DNA from: Mycobacterium heidelbergense
Lineage (GTDB): Bacteria > Actinomycetota > Actinomycetes > Mycobacteriales > Mycobacteriaceae
Direction: 5' to 3'
Length of the DNA stretch: 64,000 nt
NCBI RefSeq assembly: GCF_010730745.1
Contig: NZ_AP022615.1
Location: 4,526,001 to 4,590,000 of the forward strand
This document shows, in pieces, positions 7,790-19,458 of this stretch (position 1 is its first letter; every line of letters begins with the position of its first letter). Under the pieces are notes generated by a model. That model was given only the letters and a program-made list of their open reading frames with translations, did not search any database and was not told where the DNA came from. The position numbers were made by a program, and so were the translations under genes.

Positions 7790-9991
7790 ATGACTGATCG
7801 CGTGTCGGTGGGGAACTTGCGCGTGGCTCGAGTGCTCTACGACTTCGTCAACAACGAGGCCCTGCCCGGCACCGACATCGACCCGGACGCCTTCTGGGCG
7901 GGCGTCGACAAAGTCGTCGCCGACCTCACCCCGCAGAACCAGGATTTGCTGAACCGCCGCGACGAGCTGCAGGCCCAGATCGACAAGTGGCACCGGCACC
8001 GGGTGATCGAGCCGATCGACCCGGAGGCCTACCGTGCGTTCCTCACCGAGATCGGCTACCTGTTACCCGAACCCGACGACTTCACCATCACCACGTCGGG
8101 CGTCGACCCCGAGATCACCACGACGGCCGGCCCCCAGCTGGTGGTGCCGGTGACCAACGCGCGGTTCGCGCTCAACGCGGCCAACGCCCGCTGGGGCTCG
8201 CTCTACGACGCCCTCTACGGCACCGACGTCATCTCGGAGAGCGACGGCGCCGAACAGGGCGCCGGCTACAACAAGGTCCGCGGCGACAGGGTGATCGCCT
8301 ACGCCCGCACATTCCTCGATGAGGCGGCGCCCCTCGAATCCGGATCGTGGGCCGACGCAACGGGACTCAGCGTCGAAGACGGCCGGCTGAAGGTCGCGAC
8401 CGACGACGGATCCGTCGGCCTGGCCGACCCGGAGAAGTTCGTCGGCTACACCGGAGAGCTCGGGTCCCCCAACTGGTCGGTGCTGCTGATCAACCACGGC
8501 CTGCACATCGAGATCCTGATCGACCCGGAGTCGCCGATCGGCAGGACCGACCGCGCCGGGATCAAGGACGTCGTCCTCGAGTCGGCGGTCACCACGATCA
8601 TCGACTTCGAGGACGCCGTGGCCGCCGTCGACGCCGACGACAAAACCCGCGCCTACCGCAACTGGCTGGGCCTGAACAGGGGCGACCTGGCCGCCGAGGT
8701 GGACAAGGACGGCAAGACGTTCACCCGGGTGCTCAACTCCGACCGCCACTACACCACCCCCGACGGCGGCGAGCTCGTGCTGCCCGGGCGCGCGCTGCTG
8801 TTCGTCCGCAACGTCGGCCACCTGATGACCAACGACGCCATCGTCGATGCTGACGGCAACGAGGTTTTCGAGGGCATTCAGGACGCGCTGTTCACCGGCC
8901 TGTGCGCCGTCCACGGGCTCAAGGCCGGCTCGGACAACGATGGGACCAACGGCCCGCTGGCCAACGGCCGCACCGGGTCGATCTACATCGTCAAGCCCAA
9001 GATGCACGGCCCCGACGAGGTGGCGTTCACCGCCGAGCTGTTCAGCCGGGTCGAGGACGTCCTCGGCCTGCCGCAGACCACCCTCAAGGTCGGCGTCATG
9101 GACGAGGAGCGGCGCACGACCGTCAACCTGAAGGCGTGCATCAAGGCGGTAGCGGATCGTGTCGTTTTTATTAACACCGGCTTCCTGGACCGCACCGGCG
9201 ACGAGATCCACACCTCGATGGAGGCCGGCCCGGTGGTGCGCAAGGGCACCATGAAGAGCCAGCCGTGGATTCTGGGCTACGAGGACAACAACGTCGACGT
9301 CGGCCTGGCGGCCGGCTTCGCCGGTCACGCCCAGATCGGCAAGGGCATGTGGACCATGACGGAGCTGATGGCCGACATGGTCGAGCAGAAGATCGGCCAG
9401 CCGCGCGCCGGCGCCAGCACCGCCTGGGTGCCCTCGCCGACCGCGGCCACCCTGCACGCGCTGCACTACCACCAGGTGGACGTGGCCGCGGTGCAGCAGG
9501 AGCTGGCCGGCAAGAAGCGGGCGACGATCGAGCAGCTGCTGACCATTCCGCTGGCCAAGGAGCTCGCCTGGGCGCCCGAGGAGATCCGCGAGGAGGTCGA
9601 CAACAACTGCCAGTCCATCCTCGGCTACGTGGTGCGCTGGATCGACCAGGGCGTCGGGTCCTCGAAGGTTCCCGACATCCACAACGTGGCGCTTATGGAG
9701 GACCGCGCCACGCTGCGGATCTCCAGCCAGCTGCTGGCCAACTGGCTGCGGCACGGCGTCATCACCGCCGAGGACGTCCGCGCCAGCCTGGAACGGATGG
9801 CCCCGATGGTGGACCGGCAGAACGCCGACGACGCGGCATACCGGCCGATGGCGCCCGACTTCGACGACAGCATCGCCTTTTTGGCGGCCCAGGAGCTGAT
9901 CCTGTCGGGAACGCGGCAGCCCAACGGCTACACCGAGCCGATCCTGCATCGGCGCCGGCGCGAGTTCAAGGCCCGCGTCGCCGGTGACTGA
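7790..9991 (+). CDS. glcB: Malate synthase G
   Basis: 733-residue isoform G enzyme that condenses glyoxylate and acetyl-CoA to malate in the glyoxylate shunt. The ATG at 7790 follows GGAGGAG by 4 bp and the N-terminus (MTDRVSVGNLR) matches the M. tuberculosis protein. Active-site blocks are intact, including GRTGSIYIVKPKMHGP, NTGFLDRTGDEIHTSMEAGP and MEDRATLR with the catalytic-base Asp at residue 638 (Asp633 in M. tuberculosis). The cysteine before it (M. tuberculosis Cys619 in GVGCSKVPD) is serine here (GVGSSKVPD). A four-residue insertion occurs in KAGSDNDGTNGP, and the C-terminal tail is shorter. Confidence 0.97.
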   Translation: MTDRVSVGNLRVARVLYDFVNNEALPGTDIDPDAFWAGVDKVVADLTPQNQDLLNRRDELQAQIDKWHRHRVIEPIDPEAYRAFLTEIGYLLPEPDDFTITTSGVDPEITTTAGPQLVVPVTNARFALNAANARWGSLYDALYGTDVISESDGAEQGAGYNKVRGDRVIAYARTFLDEAAPLESGSWADATGLSVEDGRLKVATDDGSVGLADPEKFVGYTGELGSPNWSVLLINHGLHIEILIDPESPIGRTDRAGIKDVVLESAVTTIIDFEDAVAAVDADDKTRAYRNWLGLNRGDLAAEVDKDGKTFTRVLNSDRHYTTPDGGELVLPGRALLFVRNVGHLMTNDAIVDADGNEVFEGIQDALFTGLCAVHGLKAGSDNDGTNGPLANGRTGSIYIVKPKMHGPDEVAFTAELFSRVEDVLGLPQTTLKVGVMDEERRTTVNLKACIKAVADRVVFINTGFLDRTGDEIHTSMEAGPVVRKGTMKSQPWILGYEDNNVDVGLAAGFAGHAQIGKGMWTMTELMADMVEQKIGQPRAGASTAWVPSPTAATLHALHYHQVDVAAVQQELAGKKRATIEQLLTIPLAKELAWAPEEIREEVDNNCQSILGYVVRWIDQGVGSSKVPDIHNVALMEDRATLRISSQLLANWLRHGVITAEDVRASLERMAPMVDRQNADDAAYRPMAPDFDDSIAFLAAQELILSGTRQPNGYTEPILHRRRREFKARVAGD

Positions 9992-10090
9992 AACCGGCTT
10001 GACATGCGGTAATGCGGGCGATGACTAGAATCTGCGCCGAGCGCATGACAGGTCGCGTGAGCGTTCGACGGAAAGGCGGCGGGCACCGGT

Positions 10091-12022
10091 ATGGGTAGGC
10101 ACAGCATGCCCGGCCCGCAGGATTCCGGCGACGAGCCCTCCGACGAATACCCGGCCGACGATCCGTACCGGGCCGACGAGGCGGCCCAGGACCCCGACGA
10201 CGAGTACCCGGATTTTCCGCCCCGGCGGGGGGCCCCCGCGAGCCCGGAGCCGCCGTCTTTGTTCCGTGCCGGGCACCGGGGACTCGGCGATTGGCGGGGC
10301 GGCCATCGCAGCGAGGGCGGGCGCCGGGGGGTCAGCATCGGCGTGATCGTCGCCCTCGTCACGGTTGTCGTGGTGGTCGGCGCCGTGATCCTGTGGAGCT
10401 TCTTCGGTGACGCGCTATCCCACCGCTCGCACAACGCCGCCGTGCGCTGCGTGGGAGGCAAGGAGACGGTCGCCGTCGTTGCCGACCCGTCGATCGCGGA
10501 CCCGGTGCAGCAGTTCGCCGAAAGCTACAACTCCTCGGCCGGCCCCATCGGCGACCACTGCATGGTGGTGAGCGTCAAGGCGGCCAACGCCGACGCGGTA
10601 CTCGGCGGCTTCATCGGCAAGTGGCCGGCCGAACTGGGCGGCCAGCCCGCACTGTGGATCCCGGGCAGCTCGGTCTCCGTGGCGCGGCTGGCCGCGGCGA
10701 CGGCCCAGAAGGCGATCACGGAGAGCCGTTCGCTGGTGACGTCGCCGGTGCTGCTCGCTGTCCGGCCGGAACTCGCGCACGCCCTGGGCAACCAGAACTG
10801 GGCGGCCCTGCCGGGCCTGCAAACCAACCCGAACGCCTTGGCCGGGTTGAACTTGCCGGCGTGGGGATCGCTGCGACTGGCGCTGCCGATGAGCGGCAAC
10901 GGTGACGCGTCGTTCCTGGCCGGCGAGGCGGTGGCGGCCGCGTCGGTGCCCGCCGGCGCGCCGACGACCCAGGGCACCGGCGCCGTGCGCACGTTGCTGA
11001 GCGCACAACCCAAGCTGGCGGACAACTCGCTGACCGAGGCGTTGAACACCCTGCTCAAGCCCGGTGACGCGGCGACGGCCCCGGTGCACGCGGTGATCAC
11101 CACCGAGCAGCAGCTGTTCCAGCGCGGCCAGTCGCTGCCGGACGCGAAGGGCACGCTGGCTTCCTGGCTGCCGCCCGGGCCGGCGCCGGTCGCCGACTAC
11201 CCCACGGTGCTGCTGCGCGGCTCGTGGCTGACGCAGGAGCAGACGTCGGCGGCCAGCGAGTTCGGCCGTTTCATGCACAAGTCCGAGCAACTGGCGCAGC
11301 TCGCCAAGGCCGGCTTCCGGGTCAGCGGGGTCAAGCCGCCGAGCAGCCCGGTCACCGGTTTCGCGGCCCTGCCGTCGACGCTGTCGGTGGGTGACGACGG
11401 CGTGCGCGCCACGCTCGCCGAGGCCATGGCCGCCCCGTCGAGCGGGCTCGCCGCGACCATCATGCTCGACCAGTCGCTGCCCACCCAGGAGGGCGGAAAG
11501 ACGCGGCTGGCCAACGTGATCGGCGCGCTCGAGGACAAGATCAAGGCGCTGCCGCCGACCGCCGCCGTGGGGCTGTGGACCTTCGACGGCCACGAGGGGC
11601 GCTCCGAGGTGCCGAACGGACCGCTGGCCGACCCGGTTAACGGCCAGTTGCGCTCGGCGGCGCTGACGGCCGCGCTGGACAAGCAGTATTCGTCGGGCGG
11701 GGGCGCCGTGTCGTTCACCACGCTGCGCATGCTCTACCAGGACATCCAGGCGAACTACCGTGCCGGCCAAACGAATTCGATACTGGTGATCACGGCGGGG
11801 CCGCACACCGACCAAACGCTGGACGGGCCCGGGCTGCAGGGTTTCATCCGCAAAAGCGCCGACCCGGCCAAACCGATCGCGGTCAACGTCATCGACTTCG
11901 GTGCCGACCCGGACCGCGCCACGTGGGAGGCCGTCGCCCAGCTCAGCGGCGGGGGCTACCAGAACCTCGCCACGTCGGCGTCTCCCGACCTCGCCGCGGC
12001 CGTCAACGCGTTCCTGGGCTGA
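10091..12022 (+). CDS. Membrane-anchored vWA-domain protein (Rv1836c type)
   Basis: 643 residues. An acidic, proline-rich cytoplasmic N-terminus (~1-80) is followed by one transmembrane helix (~82-107, VIVALVTVVVVVGAVIL). A large extracytoplasmic part resembles a substrate-binding domain (from ~120), and a C-terminal von Willebrand A-like domain (~450-640) begins ATIMLDQSLP and contains SILVITAGPHTDQTLDG. Homologues are conserved next to glcB in mycobacteria and their function is unknown. The gene may have its own promoter (TAGAAT at 10026). Confidence 0.85.
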   Translation: MGRHSMPGPQDSGDEPSDEYPADDPYRADEAAQDPDDEYPDFPPRRGAPASPEPPSLFRAGHRGLGDWRGGHRSEGGRRGVSIGVIVALVTVVVVVGAVILWSFFGDALSHRSHNAAVRCVGGKETVAVVADPSIADPVQQFAESYNSSAGPIGDHCMVVSVKAANADAVLGGFIGKWPAELGGQPALWIPGSSVSVARLAAATAQKAITESRSLVTSPVLLAVRPELAHALGNQNWAALPGLQTNPNALAGLNLPAWGSLRLALPMSGNGDASFLAGEAVAAASVPAGAPTTQGTGAVRTLLSAQPKLADNSLTEALNTLLKPGDAATAPVHAVITTEQQLFQRGQSLPDAKGTLASWLPPGPAPVADYPTVLLRGSWLTQEQTSAASEFGRFMHKSEQLAQLAKAGFRVSGVKPPSSPVTGFAALPSTLSVGDDGVRATLAEAMAAPSSGLAATIMLDQSLPTQEGGKTRLANVIGALEDKIKALPPTAAVGLWTFDGHEGRSEVPNGPLADPVNGQLRSAALTAALDKQYSSGGGAVSFTTLRMLYQDIQANYRAGQTNSILVITAGPHTDQTLDGPGLQGFIRKSADPAKPIAVNVIDFGADPDRATWEAVAQLSGGGYQNLATSASPDLAAAVNAFLG

Positions 12023-12062
12023 GGCCAGGCCGTGGCGAGATGCCCGTCCCGCCTGAAAGCCC

Positions 12063-12855
12063 CTATGCGGCGTGCTTCGCCAGTGCGACGCCGATTCGTA
12101 GTTCGATGCGGCTGAAGGCGATTGTGGGTGCGCGTGGTGGGGCCGTTGATCGGTAGGTTGTGCCCGTTGGCGTGGTGAATTCGGCGGTGTGGGTGTGGGT
12201 GTCATCGATACTCGCGCTGACCCGCCAGCCGGCGCTCTCTTTCGTGTAGTTGCAGCGTTCGCACAGGCCGAGGCCGTTGTCCGCGCTGGTGGGGCCGCCG
12301 TGGGCCCAGGGTTGGGCGTGGTCGCGGTGGCGGATGGGGGCGTCGCAGTAGGGGGTGCGGCAGCGTTGGTCTCGTGATTCGATGAAGTTGGCCAGGCCGC
12401 GTGGGGAGAGCCGTGCCCGTGATTCCATGGCCACTAGAGCCCCGGCTTGGGGGTGGGTGTAGAGCCTGCGCAGTGTGGCCCGGGAGCGTCGGTCGGTGAC
12501 CGCGGTGGTGACCATGGCGCGGGCGACGGCCGCTGGGATGGGGCCGTAGCCGCGGATTTCGGCGGGGGTGTTGTCGCCGCCGAGCAGCGTTTCGTCGGAG
12601 AGGACCAGGTTGACCGCGACCGGAACGGGAACCGCCGGGTCGCGGCCGGTGACCCGTTCGACCAGCGTGTCGGCCATCACTTGTCCGCGCGAGCGCCCGT
12701 CGCAGCGGGTGTCGGCCTGGCGGCGAAGCGCCGCGTAGACCGACACTCCCTGGGCCACCGGTAGCAGCGCGGTCAGGTAGGTCATGGTGTCGGGGGCGGG
12801 ACGGATGGTGACGGTGCGTTCGTTTTCGGCCTTGGCCGCGCGATCCACGACGGCC
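12063..12855 (-). pseudogene. Truncated DUF222/HNH (13E12-type) protein
   Basis: C-terminal ~263 codons of a DUF222-HNH endonuclease-like protein. The HNH core is intact (RCRTPYCDAPIRHRDHAQPWAHGG, then NGLGLCERCNYTKES), as is the middle block DTMTYLTALLPVAQG. Homology runs up to about base 12855 with no start codon in the right place. The N-terminal ~150-200 residues usual for the family are missing, cut off next to the gcvP stop at 12872. A 240-residue protein could start at the internal ATG at 12785. 13E12-type genes are dispersed repeat-like elements in mycobacteria. I call it a remnant. Confidence 0.75.
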
Positions 12856-12871
12856 CGGGACCGTGGTCGCC

Positions 12872-15712
<2,841 letters not shown>

Positions 15713-15759
15713 GGTGAAACTCCTGACCCTGGATGAAGACGAGCAGAGGACTACGCGGC

Positions 15760-15966
15760 CCTCTCCCTCTGTCTTTACCCGTTCACCGGGCGCCTGAGAG
15801 ATTCGGCGCGGGGCGCCTTTCCCCATCGGCGGGTGTGGACCGTCGCGGGCCTGCACCGCTTTCCAGAGGCGTCGTTAACCCACGCGGTCCGGGTGCCTGA
15901 GAGGTTGACGGAGAGGTGTTGCTCCTTCGGCGTCCGTGGCTGGCCGCCACAGAACTCTCCCGCGCA
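15760..15966 (-). ncRNA. Tandem glycine riboswitch controlling gcvP
   Basis: Read on the minus strand, the first aptamer (~15966-15880) has GGGAGAG, GCCGAAGGAGCAA and CTCAGGC in order. The second (~15870-15760) has CTGGAAAG, GATGGGGAAAGGCGCC, CTCAGGCGCC and closes with GACAGAGGGAGAG. These are the hallmark conserved blocks of the two-aptamer glycine riboswitch class. It lies 48 bp before the gcvP start, the expected cis position. Edges are approximate. Confidence 0.93.
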
Positions 15967-16010
15967 GGTGCGACGCGCGGCCCAGTCTACCCAGGCCGGT
16001 CCCGCCCCAC

Positions 16011-16072
16011 CGCGAGCGTGCGTGTTTGTGCAGGGACACGCCGTTACGGCTGTACAACTGCGCACGCTCGCG
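16011..16072. repeat. Palindromic dispersed repeat, copy A
   Basis: Perfect 12-bp inverted arms CGCGAGCGTGCG / CGCACGCTCGCG enclose ~38 bp. It sits 9 bp downstream of the MerR gene stop (16081, minus strand) and before the glycine riboswitch. Related copies are at 24754-24815 and 22334-22389. Its position fits a transcription terminator. Confidence 0.8.
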
Positions 16073-16080
16073 CAAGAAAA

Positions 16081-16710
16081 TTAGCCGATCTTGCGGTCGC
16101 GGTGCTTGCGCCGGGACGCCAGCTCGTCTTCGGGGGCGGCGATCGACTCGCCGCCGTCGGCGCGTTCGCCCGGGAAGTCGGCGATGACGCCGGTCAGCTC
16201 GCGCATCGCGCCGGACACCGCGATGCCGAACACGCCCTGCCCGCCCTGCAGCAGGTCGACGACCTCTTCGGCCGACGTGCACTCGTACACCGTGGTGCCG
16301 TCGGAGAACAAGGTGATGTTGGCCAGGTCCTCGACGCCGCGCTGGCGCAGGTGGTCGACGGCGACGCGGATGTTGTGCAGCGAGATGCCGGTGTCGAGCA
16401 ACCGCTTGACGATCTTGAGGACCAGGATGTCCTTGAACGAGTAGAGCCGCTGGCTGCCGGAGCCCGCCGCGCTGCGGATCGACGGAACCACCAACGACGT
16501 GCGCGCCCAGTAGTCCAGCTGGCGGTAGGTGATCCCGGCGATCTGGCAAGCGCTCGGCCCGCGGTAGCCGACCAGCTCGTCGGGCACGGAATCGTCGGGA
16601 AACAGCCCGGGTTGCACGGGTCCGCTCGCCGCGGCGACGTCGTGGTCACCGCTCGAGGCGTTCGCGTTGTCAGCTAGATCCAACTGCTCTTGGCGTGGCT
16701 GCTCGCTCAC
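16081..16710 (-). CDS. MerR-family regulator (Rv1830/ResR type)
   Basis: 209 residues. A MerR-type winged helix-turn-helix occupies ~45-125 (GPSACQIAGITYRQLDYWARTSLV, then QRLYSFKDILVLKIVKRLL). It is followed by a regulatory region (VEDLANITLFSDGTTVYECTSAEEVVDLLQGG) and a basic tail. M. tuberculosis Rv1830 has been linked to control of growth and post-antibiotic recovery (resR/mcdR). No metal-binding cysteines typical of MerR proper are seen. It is the last gene of a minus-strand run with 16950 and 17553. Confidence 0.88.
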   Translation of the reverse strand: MSEQPRQEQLDLADNANASSGDHDVAAASGPVQPGLFPDDSVPDELVGYRGPSACQIAGITYRQLDYWARTSLVVPSIRSAAGSGSQRLYSFKDILVLKIVKRLLDTGISLHNIRVAVDHLRQRGVEDLANITLFSDGTTVYECTSAEEVVDLLQGGQGVFGIAVSGAMRELTGVIADFPGERADGGESIAAPEDELASRRKHRDRKIG

Positions 16711-16949
16711 GGTGGTTCCTCTCGCCGATCGCGCTCTCGTATTTAGCTGCGTCTCTGGCTGCAGCGCAGCCGCGTTTGCTCAGGCCCGAGTGCTAGAGAG
16801 CTTACGCTGTTCGATAGCCGCCGCGCCTTCGGTCGTGATCAAAGTATGGCCGTCGCGCGGCCAAGTGGGGGCGCTATCCGCCAGCGTGTCGACATTCGCG
16901 GTGCCAGATGAGACGCATCCGTGATATCGCCACCGGGGGCGCGGGCCCG

Positions 16950-17444
16950 CTAGGTGGCCTTGAAGTCGTCCGGGGAGACGCTGTCGAGGAACTCCTTGAA
17001 CTTCTCTACCTCGTCCTCCCGGACGGCGGTGTTGGACTCCTCGTCGCTCTCGTCGGGGATGAGCAGCCCGGCCTGGGCGAGCACGGCCTCCTCGACGTAG
17101 ATCGGGACCCCGACCCGCAGCGCTATCGCCACCGAGTCCGAGGGGCGCGCCGACACGGTGATGTTGCGGTCGAAGATCAGGTCGGCGTAAAACGTGCCCT
17201 CCTGCAGATCGACAATCCGCACCTCTTTCAGCGAATGTCCAAGTGCCGCAATGAGATCCCTGATCAGGTCATGCGTCAGCGGGCGCGGTGGCTCAACGCC
17301 CTGCTGTTCGAGGGCGATGGCGGCGGCCTCGGACTGGCCGATCCAAATTGGCAGGTACCGGTCACCGTCGGCCTCGCGCAGCAACAGCACCGGCTGGTTC
17401 TGCGGCTGCTCTACGCGAATGCCGACGACACGAACTTCACCCAT
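16950..17444 (-). CDS. DUF151 / bifunctional nuclease family protein (Rv1829 type)
   Basis: 164-residue conserved protein. The start MGEVRVVGIRVEQPQ at 17444 reproduces the Rv1829 start; seven further upstream codons are open but unlikely. The domain is the BFN/DUF151 fold (YLPIWIGQSEAAAIALEQQG, ADLIFDRN, ARPSDSVAIALR), followed by an acidic tail. Members in plants and Thermotoga were reported as nucleases; the mycobacterial role is unknown. Its place between two MerR genes is conserved. Confidence 0.88.
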   Translation of the reverse strand: MGEVRVVGIRVEQPQNQPVLLLREADGDRYLPIWIGQSEAAAIALEQQGVEPPRPLTHDLIRDLIAALGHSLKEVRIVDLQEGTFYADLIFDRNITVSARPSDSVAIALRVGVPIYVEEAVLAQAGLLIPDESDEESNTAVREDEVEKFKEFLDSVSPDDFKAT

Positions 17445-17552
17445 CTGTGTCTGCCCTCCGCACATGCCGCCGTGGTGGTCCCGCTCGCGCTCGGCCCGGC
17501 GACTTTTCCCTCACGGCCACCGAAAACCAAGCCATCCAACGAAGTCTAATCC

Positions 17553-18305
17553 TCAGCGGTGTAGAACGTCGCGAACGGCGGACTTGATCAGGGAGGTGTG
17601 CAGCGTGATGGCGAGCGCGGCCACCTCACGCGCCAGGTCGTCGGCGCGGTCGCGGGCGCCGGCCTTGCCGGCTTTGACTACCGGGCCGGCGATTTGCGCG
17701 ATCAGGTCGGACTGCCGGTCGGCCGCGGAGCGGAAGGCGCGCAGGTGGCGCGGCTCGACGCCGTATTCGGACAGCGCCCGCGCGCATTGCAGGATCACGA
17801 CGGCGTGTTCGTCGAAGAAGCCGCCCGGCCCGGTGGTGATCACCCCGGCTTTGAGCAGCGCCGTCAGCAGGTCGTCGCCCACTCCCGAACGCTCCAGGAG
17901 GTCTTCCCGGCTCAGCCGGACGCGGGTGGGAGCCACCGCCGCCGCGTCGGATCGGGCATCCGGCCCCACGCCGGCCTCCCCGCCCGCTACGGACACCAAT
18001 CGCGGTACCCCGTAAGGCGATCCGGTGGGTGGCAACTGGCCGTCGGGCTGCGCGTCCAGCTGCGCCCTGATCACCTTCAGGGGTAGGTAGTGATCCCGCT
18101 GGGCGGTGAGGATGAACCGCAGCCGTGCGCAGTCGTATGCGGTGAACCTGCGGTATCCCGACGCGGCGCGCTGCGGCGTCACCAGGCCCTCGGCCTCGAG
18201 GAAGCGGATCTTGGAGATGGTGACATCGGGGAAGTCCGGCCTCAGCAGGTCCAGGACCGCCCCGATCGACATCCCGGCCAGCGCCGGGCTATCGGGTGCG
18301 CTCAC
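17553..18305 (-). CDS. MerR-family regulator (Rv1828 type)
   Basis: 250 residues. The N-terminal winged helix (residues ~10-80: MSIGAVLDLLRPDFPDVTISKIRFLEAEGLVTPQR) carries ASGYRRFTAYDCARLRFI; a flexible linker of ~60 residues and a helical C-terminal dimer domain follow. The GTG start overlaps the garA stop by one base, so it is probably translationally coupled to garA. Effector unknown. Confidence 0.88.
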   Translation of the reverse strand: MSAPDSPALAGMSIGAVLDLLRPDFPDVTISKIRFLEAEGLVTPQRAASGYRRFTAYDCARLRFILTAQRDHYLPLKVIRAQLDAQPDGQLPPTGSPYGVPRLVSVAGGEAGVGPDARSDAAAVAPTRVRLSREDLLERSGVGDDLLTALLKAGVITTGPGGFFDEHAVVILQCARALSEYGVEPRHLRAFRSAADRQSDLIAQIAGPVVKAGKAGARDRADDLAREVAALAITLHTSLIKSAVRDVLHR

Positions 18306-18790
18306 TACCCTCCGGATCCTCCGTCGTCCTCACCTTGCTTGGGTCCGGTCAAAAACACCAAGCGGAACTTGCCGATCTGCACCTCGTCGCCGTTGGCCAG
18401 CACGGCCGAATCCACCGGCTCACGGTTGACGTAGGTGCCGTTGAGGCTACCGACGTCGACGACGTGAAATTCGTTGTTTTCCAACCTGAATTCGGCGTGG
18501 CGACGGCTGACGGTGACGTCATCGAGGAAGATGTCGCTGTCGGGATGCCGACCGGCGGACGTGACGGCCTGGTCCAGCAAGAACCGCGATCCCGCGTTCG
18601 GTCCCCGCTTGACGACCAGCAACGCCGAGCCGGCCGGGAGCCCTTCGACGCCGGATACCGCGCTCTCGGTCCCCGCTTGCGCGGGGGCGTCCAGTTCGTT
18701 GAGGAAGTCGGCGCGGAAGACCGAAGTCGTCTCCACCGTGACCTCGTCGGAAGTCTGGTCCTGCTGTCTTCCTGAGTCCATGTCCGTCAC
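18305..18790 (-). CDS. garA: GarA, FHA-domain regulator of glutamate/2-oxoglutarate metabolism
   Basis: 161 residues. An N-terminal phospho-switch carries the VETTSVF motif (Thr21/Thr22), target of PknG and PknA/B. The FHA domain (~70-150) has GRHPDSDIFLDDVTVSRRHAEF and GSLNGTYVN. Unphosphorylated GarA inhibits 2-oxoglutarate dehydrogenase and NAD-glutamate dehydrogenase and activates glutamate synthase; intramolecular binding of the phospho-threonine switches it off. The GTG at 18790 is preceded by GAGGAG and matches the known N-terminus. It is followed at once by the MerR gene. Confidence 0.97.
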   Translation of the reverse strand: MTDMDSGRQQDQTSDEVTVETTSVFRADFLNELDAPAQAGTESAVSGVEGLPAGSALLVVKRGPNAGSRFLLDQAVTSAGRHPDSDIFLDDVTVSRRHAEFRLENNEFHVVDVGSLNGTYVNREPVDSAVLANGDEVQIGKFRLVFLTGPKQGEDDGGSGG

Positions 18791-19022
18791 GCGCTGCTCC
18801 TCACTGGCCGCTGTGGCGTCGTCCGTCCGGGCCGCTCGGCCGGTTTGCCGCTGGATTCCTTCGCCCCGTACTTGCCTTCTCGTGCTTTCCAGTTCTGATG
18901 TGTCGACGGTACCGCGCACCGCTCCGCAATGTGCCCACCACCGAAGGATCCGGCTTCTGCCACCTTGGGCCGCGTGCGGCGCCCGCACCGCCGCGCGGGG
19001 CTGGCAGGCACATTAGCAATCG

Positions 19023-19421
19023 TCATTCGGTCAGCGTTCCGCGGTAGGCGTCGGCGTCGAGCAGCGCCGAAATGGCCGACTCGAGCCCGGCGACGTCCGA
19101 AACCCGGACGTCCACCAGCCAGCCGGCGCCGTACGGGTCGGAGTTGACCAGCTGCGGGCTGCCCTCCAGGTCGCCGTTGACCGCGGATACCGTGCCCGAG
19201 ATCGGCGCGAACAGGTCCGACACCGACTTCGTCGATTCCACCTCGCCGAAGGATTCGCCCGCGGTCAGTTCGCCGCCCACGTCGGGCAGCTGAACGAAAA
19301 CGACGTCGCCCAGCGCCGACTGCGCGAAGTCGGTGATCCCGACCCGCACCGTGTCCTCACCGCTTCGTCGAACCCACTCGTGCTCGGCGGTGTAGTGCAG
19401 GTCGGCGGGGATATCGGTCAC
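19023..19421 (-). CDS. gcvH: Glycine cleavage H protein
   Basis: 132-residue lipoyl carrier of the glycine cleavage system. The lipoylated lysine is Lys65 in GEVESTKSVSDL. It shuttles the aminomethyl group between GcvP (12872) and GcvT (not in this window). It lies 232 bp upstream of garA on the same strand. Confidence 0.97.
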   Translation of the reverse strand: MTDIPADLHYTAEHEWVRRSGEDTVRVGITDFAQSALGDVVFVQLPDVGGELTAGESFGEVESTKSVSDLFAPISGTVSAVNGDLEGSPQLVNSDPYGAGWLVDVRVSDVAGLESAISALLDADAYRGTLTE

Positions 19422-19458
19422 GGCTGGTCCTGTTCTGGTCGCTTCTCACTGCGCACGT

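Noticed and set aside
9999..10031. TTGACA/TAGAAT promoter for the vWA gene at 10091
   Set aside because: The spacing is 21 bp, too long for a standard promoter; only the -10 is mentioned.
18791..18988. 66 extra N-terminal codons for GarA
   Set aside because: The GTG at 18790 has a good ribosome site and gives the known GarA N-terminus.
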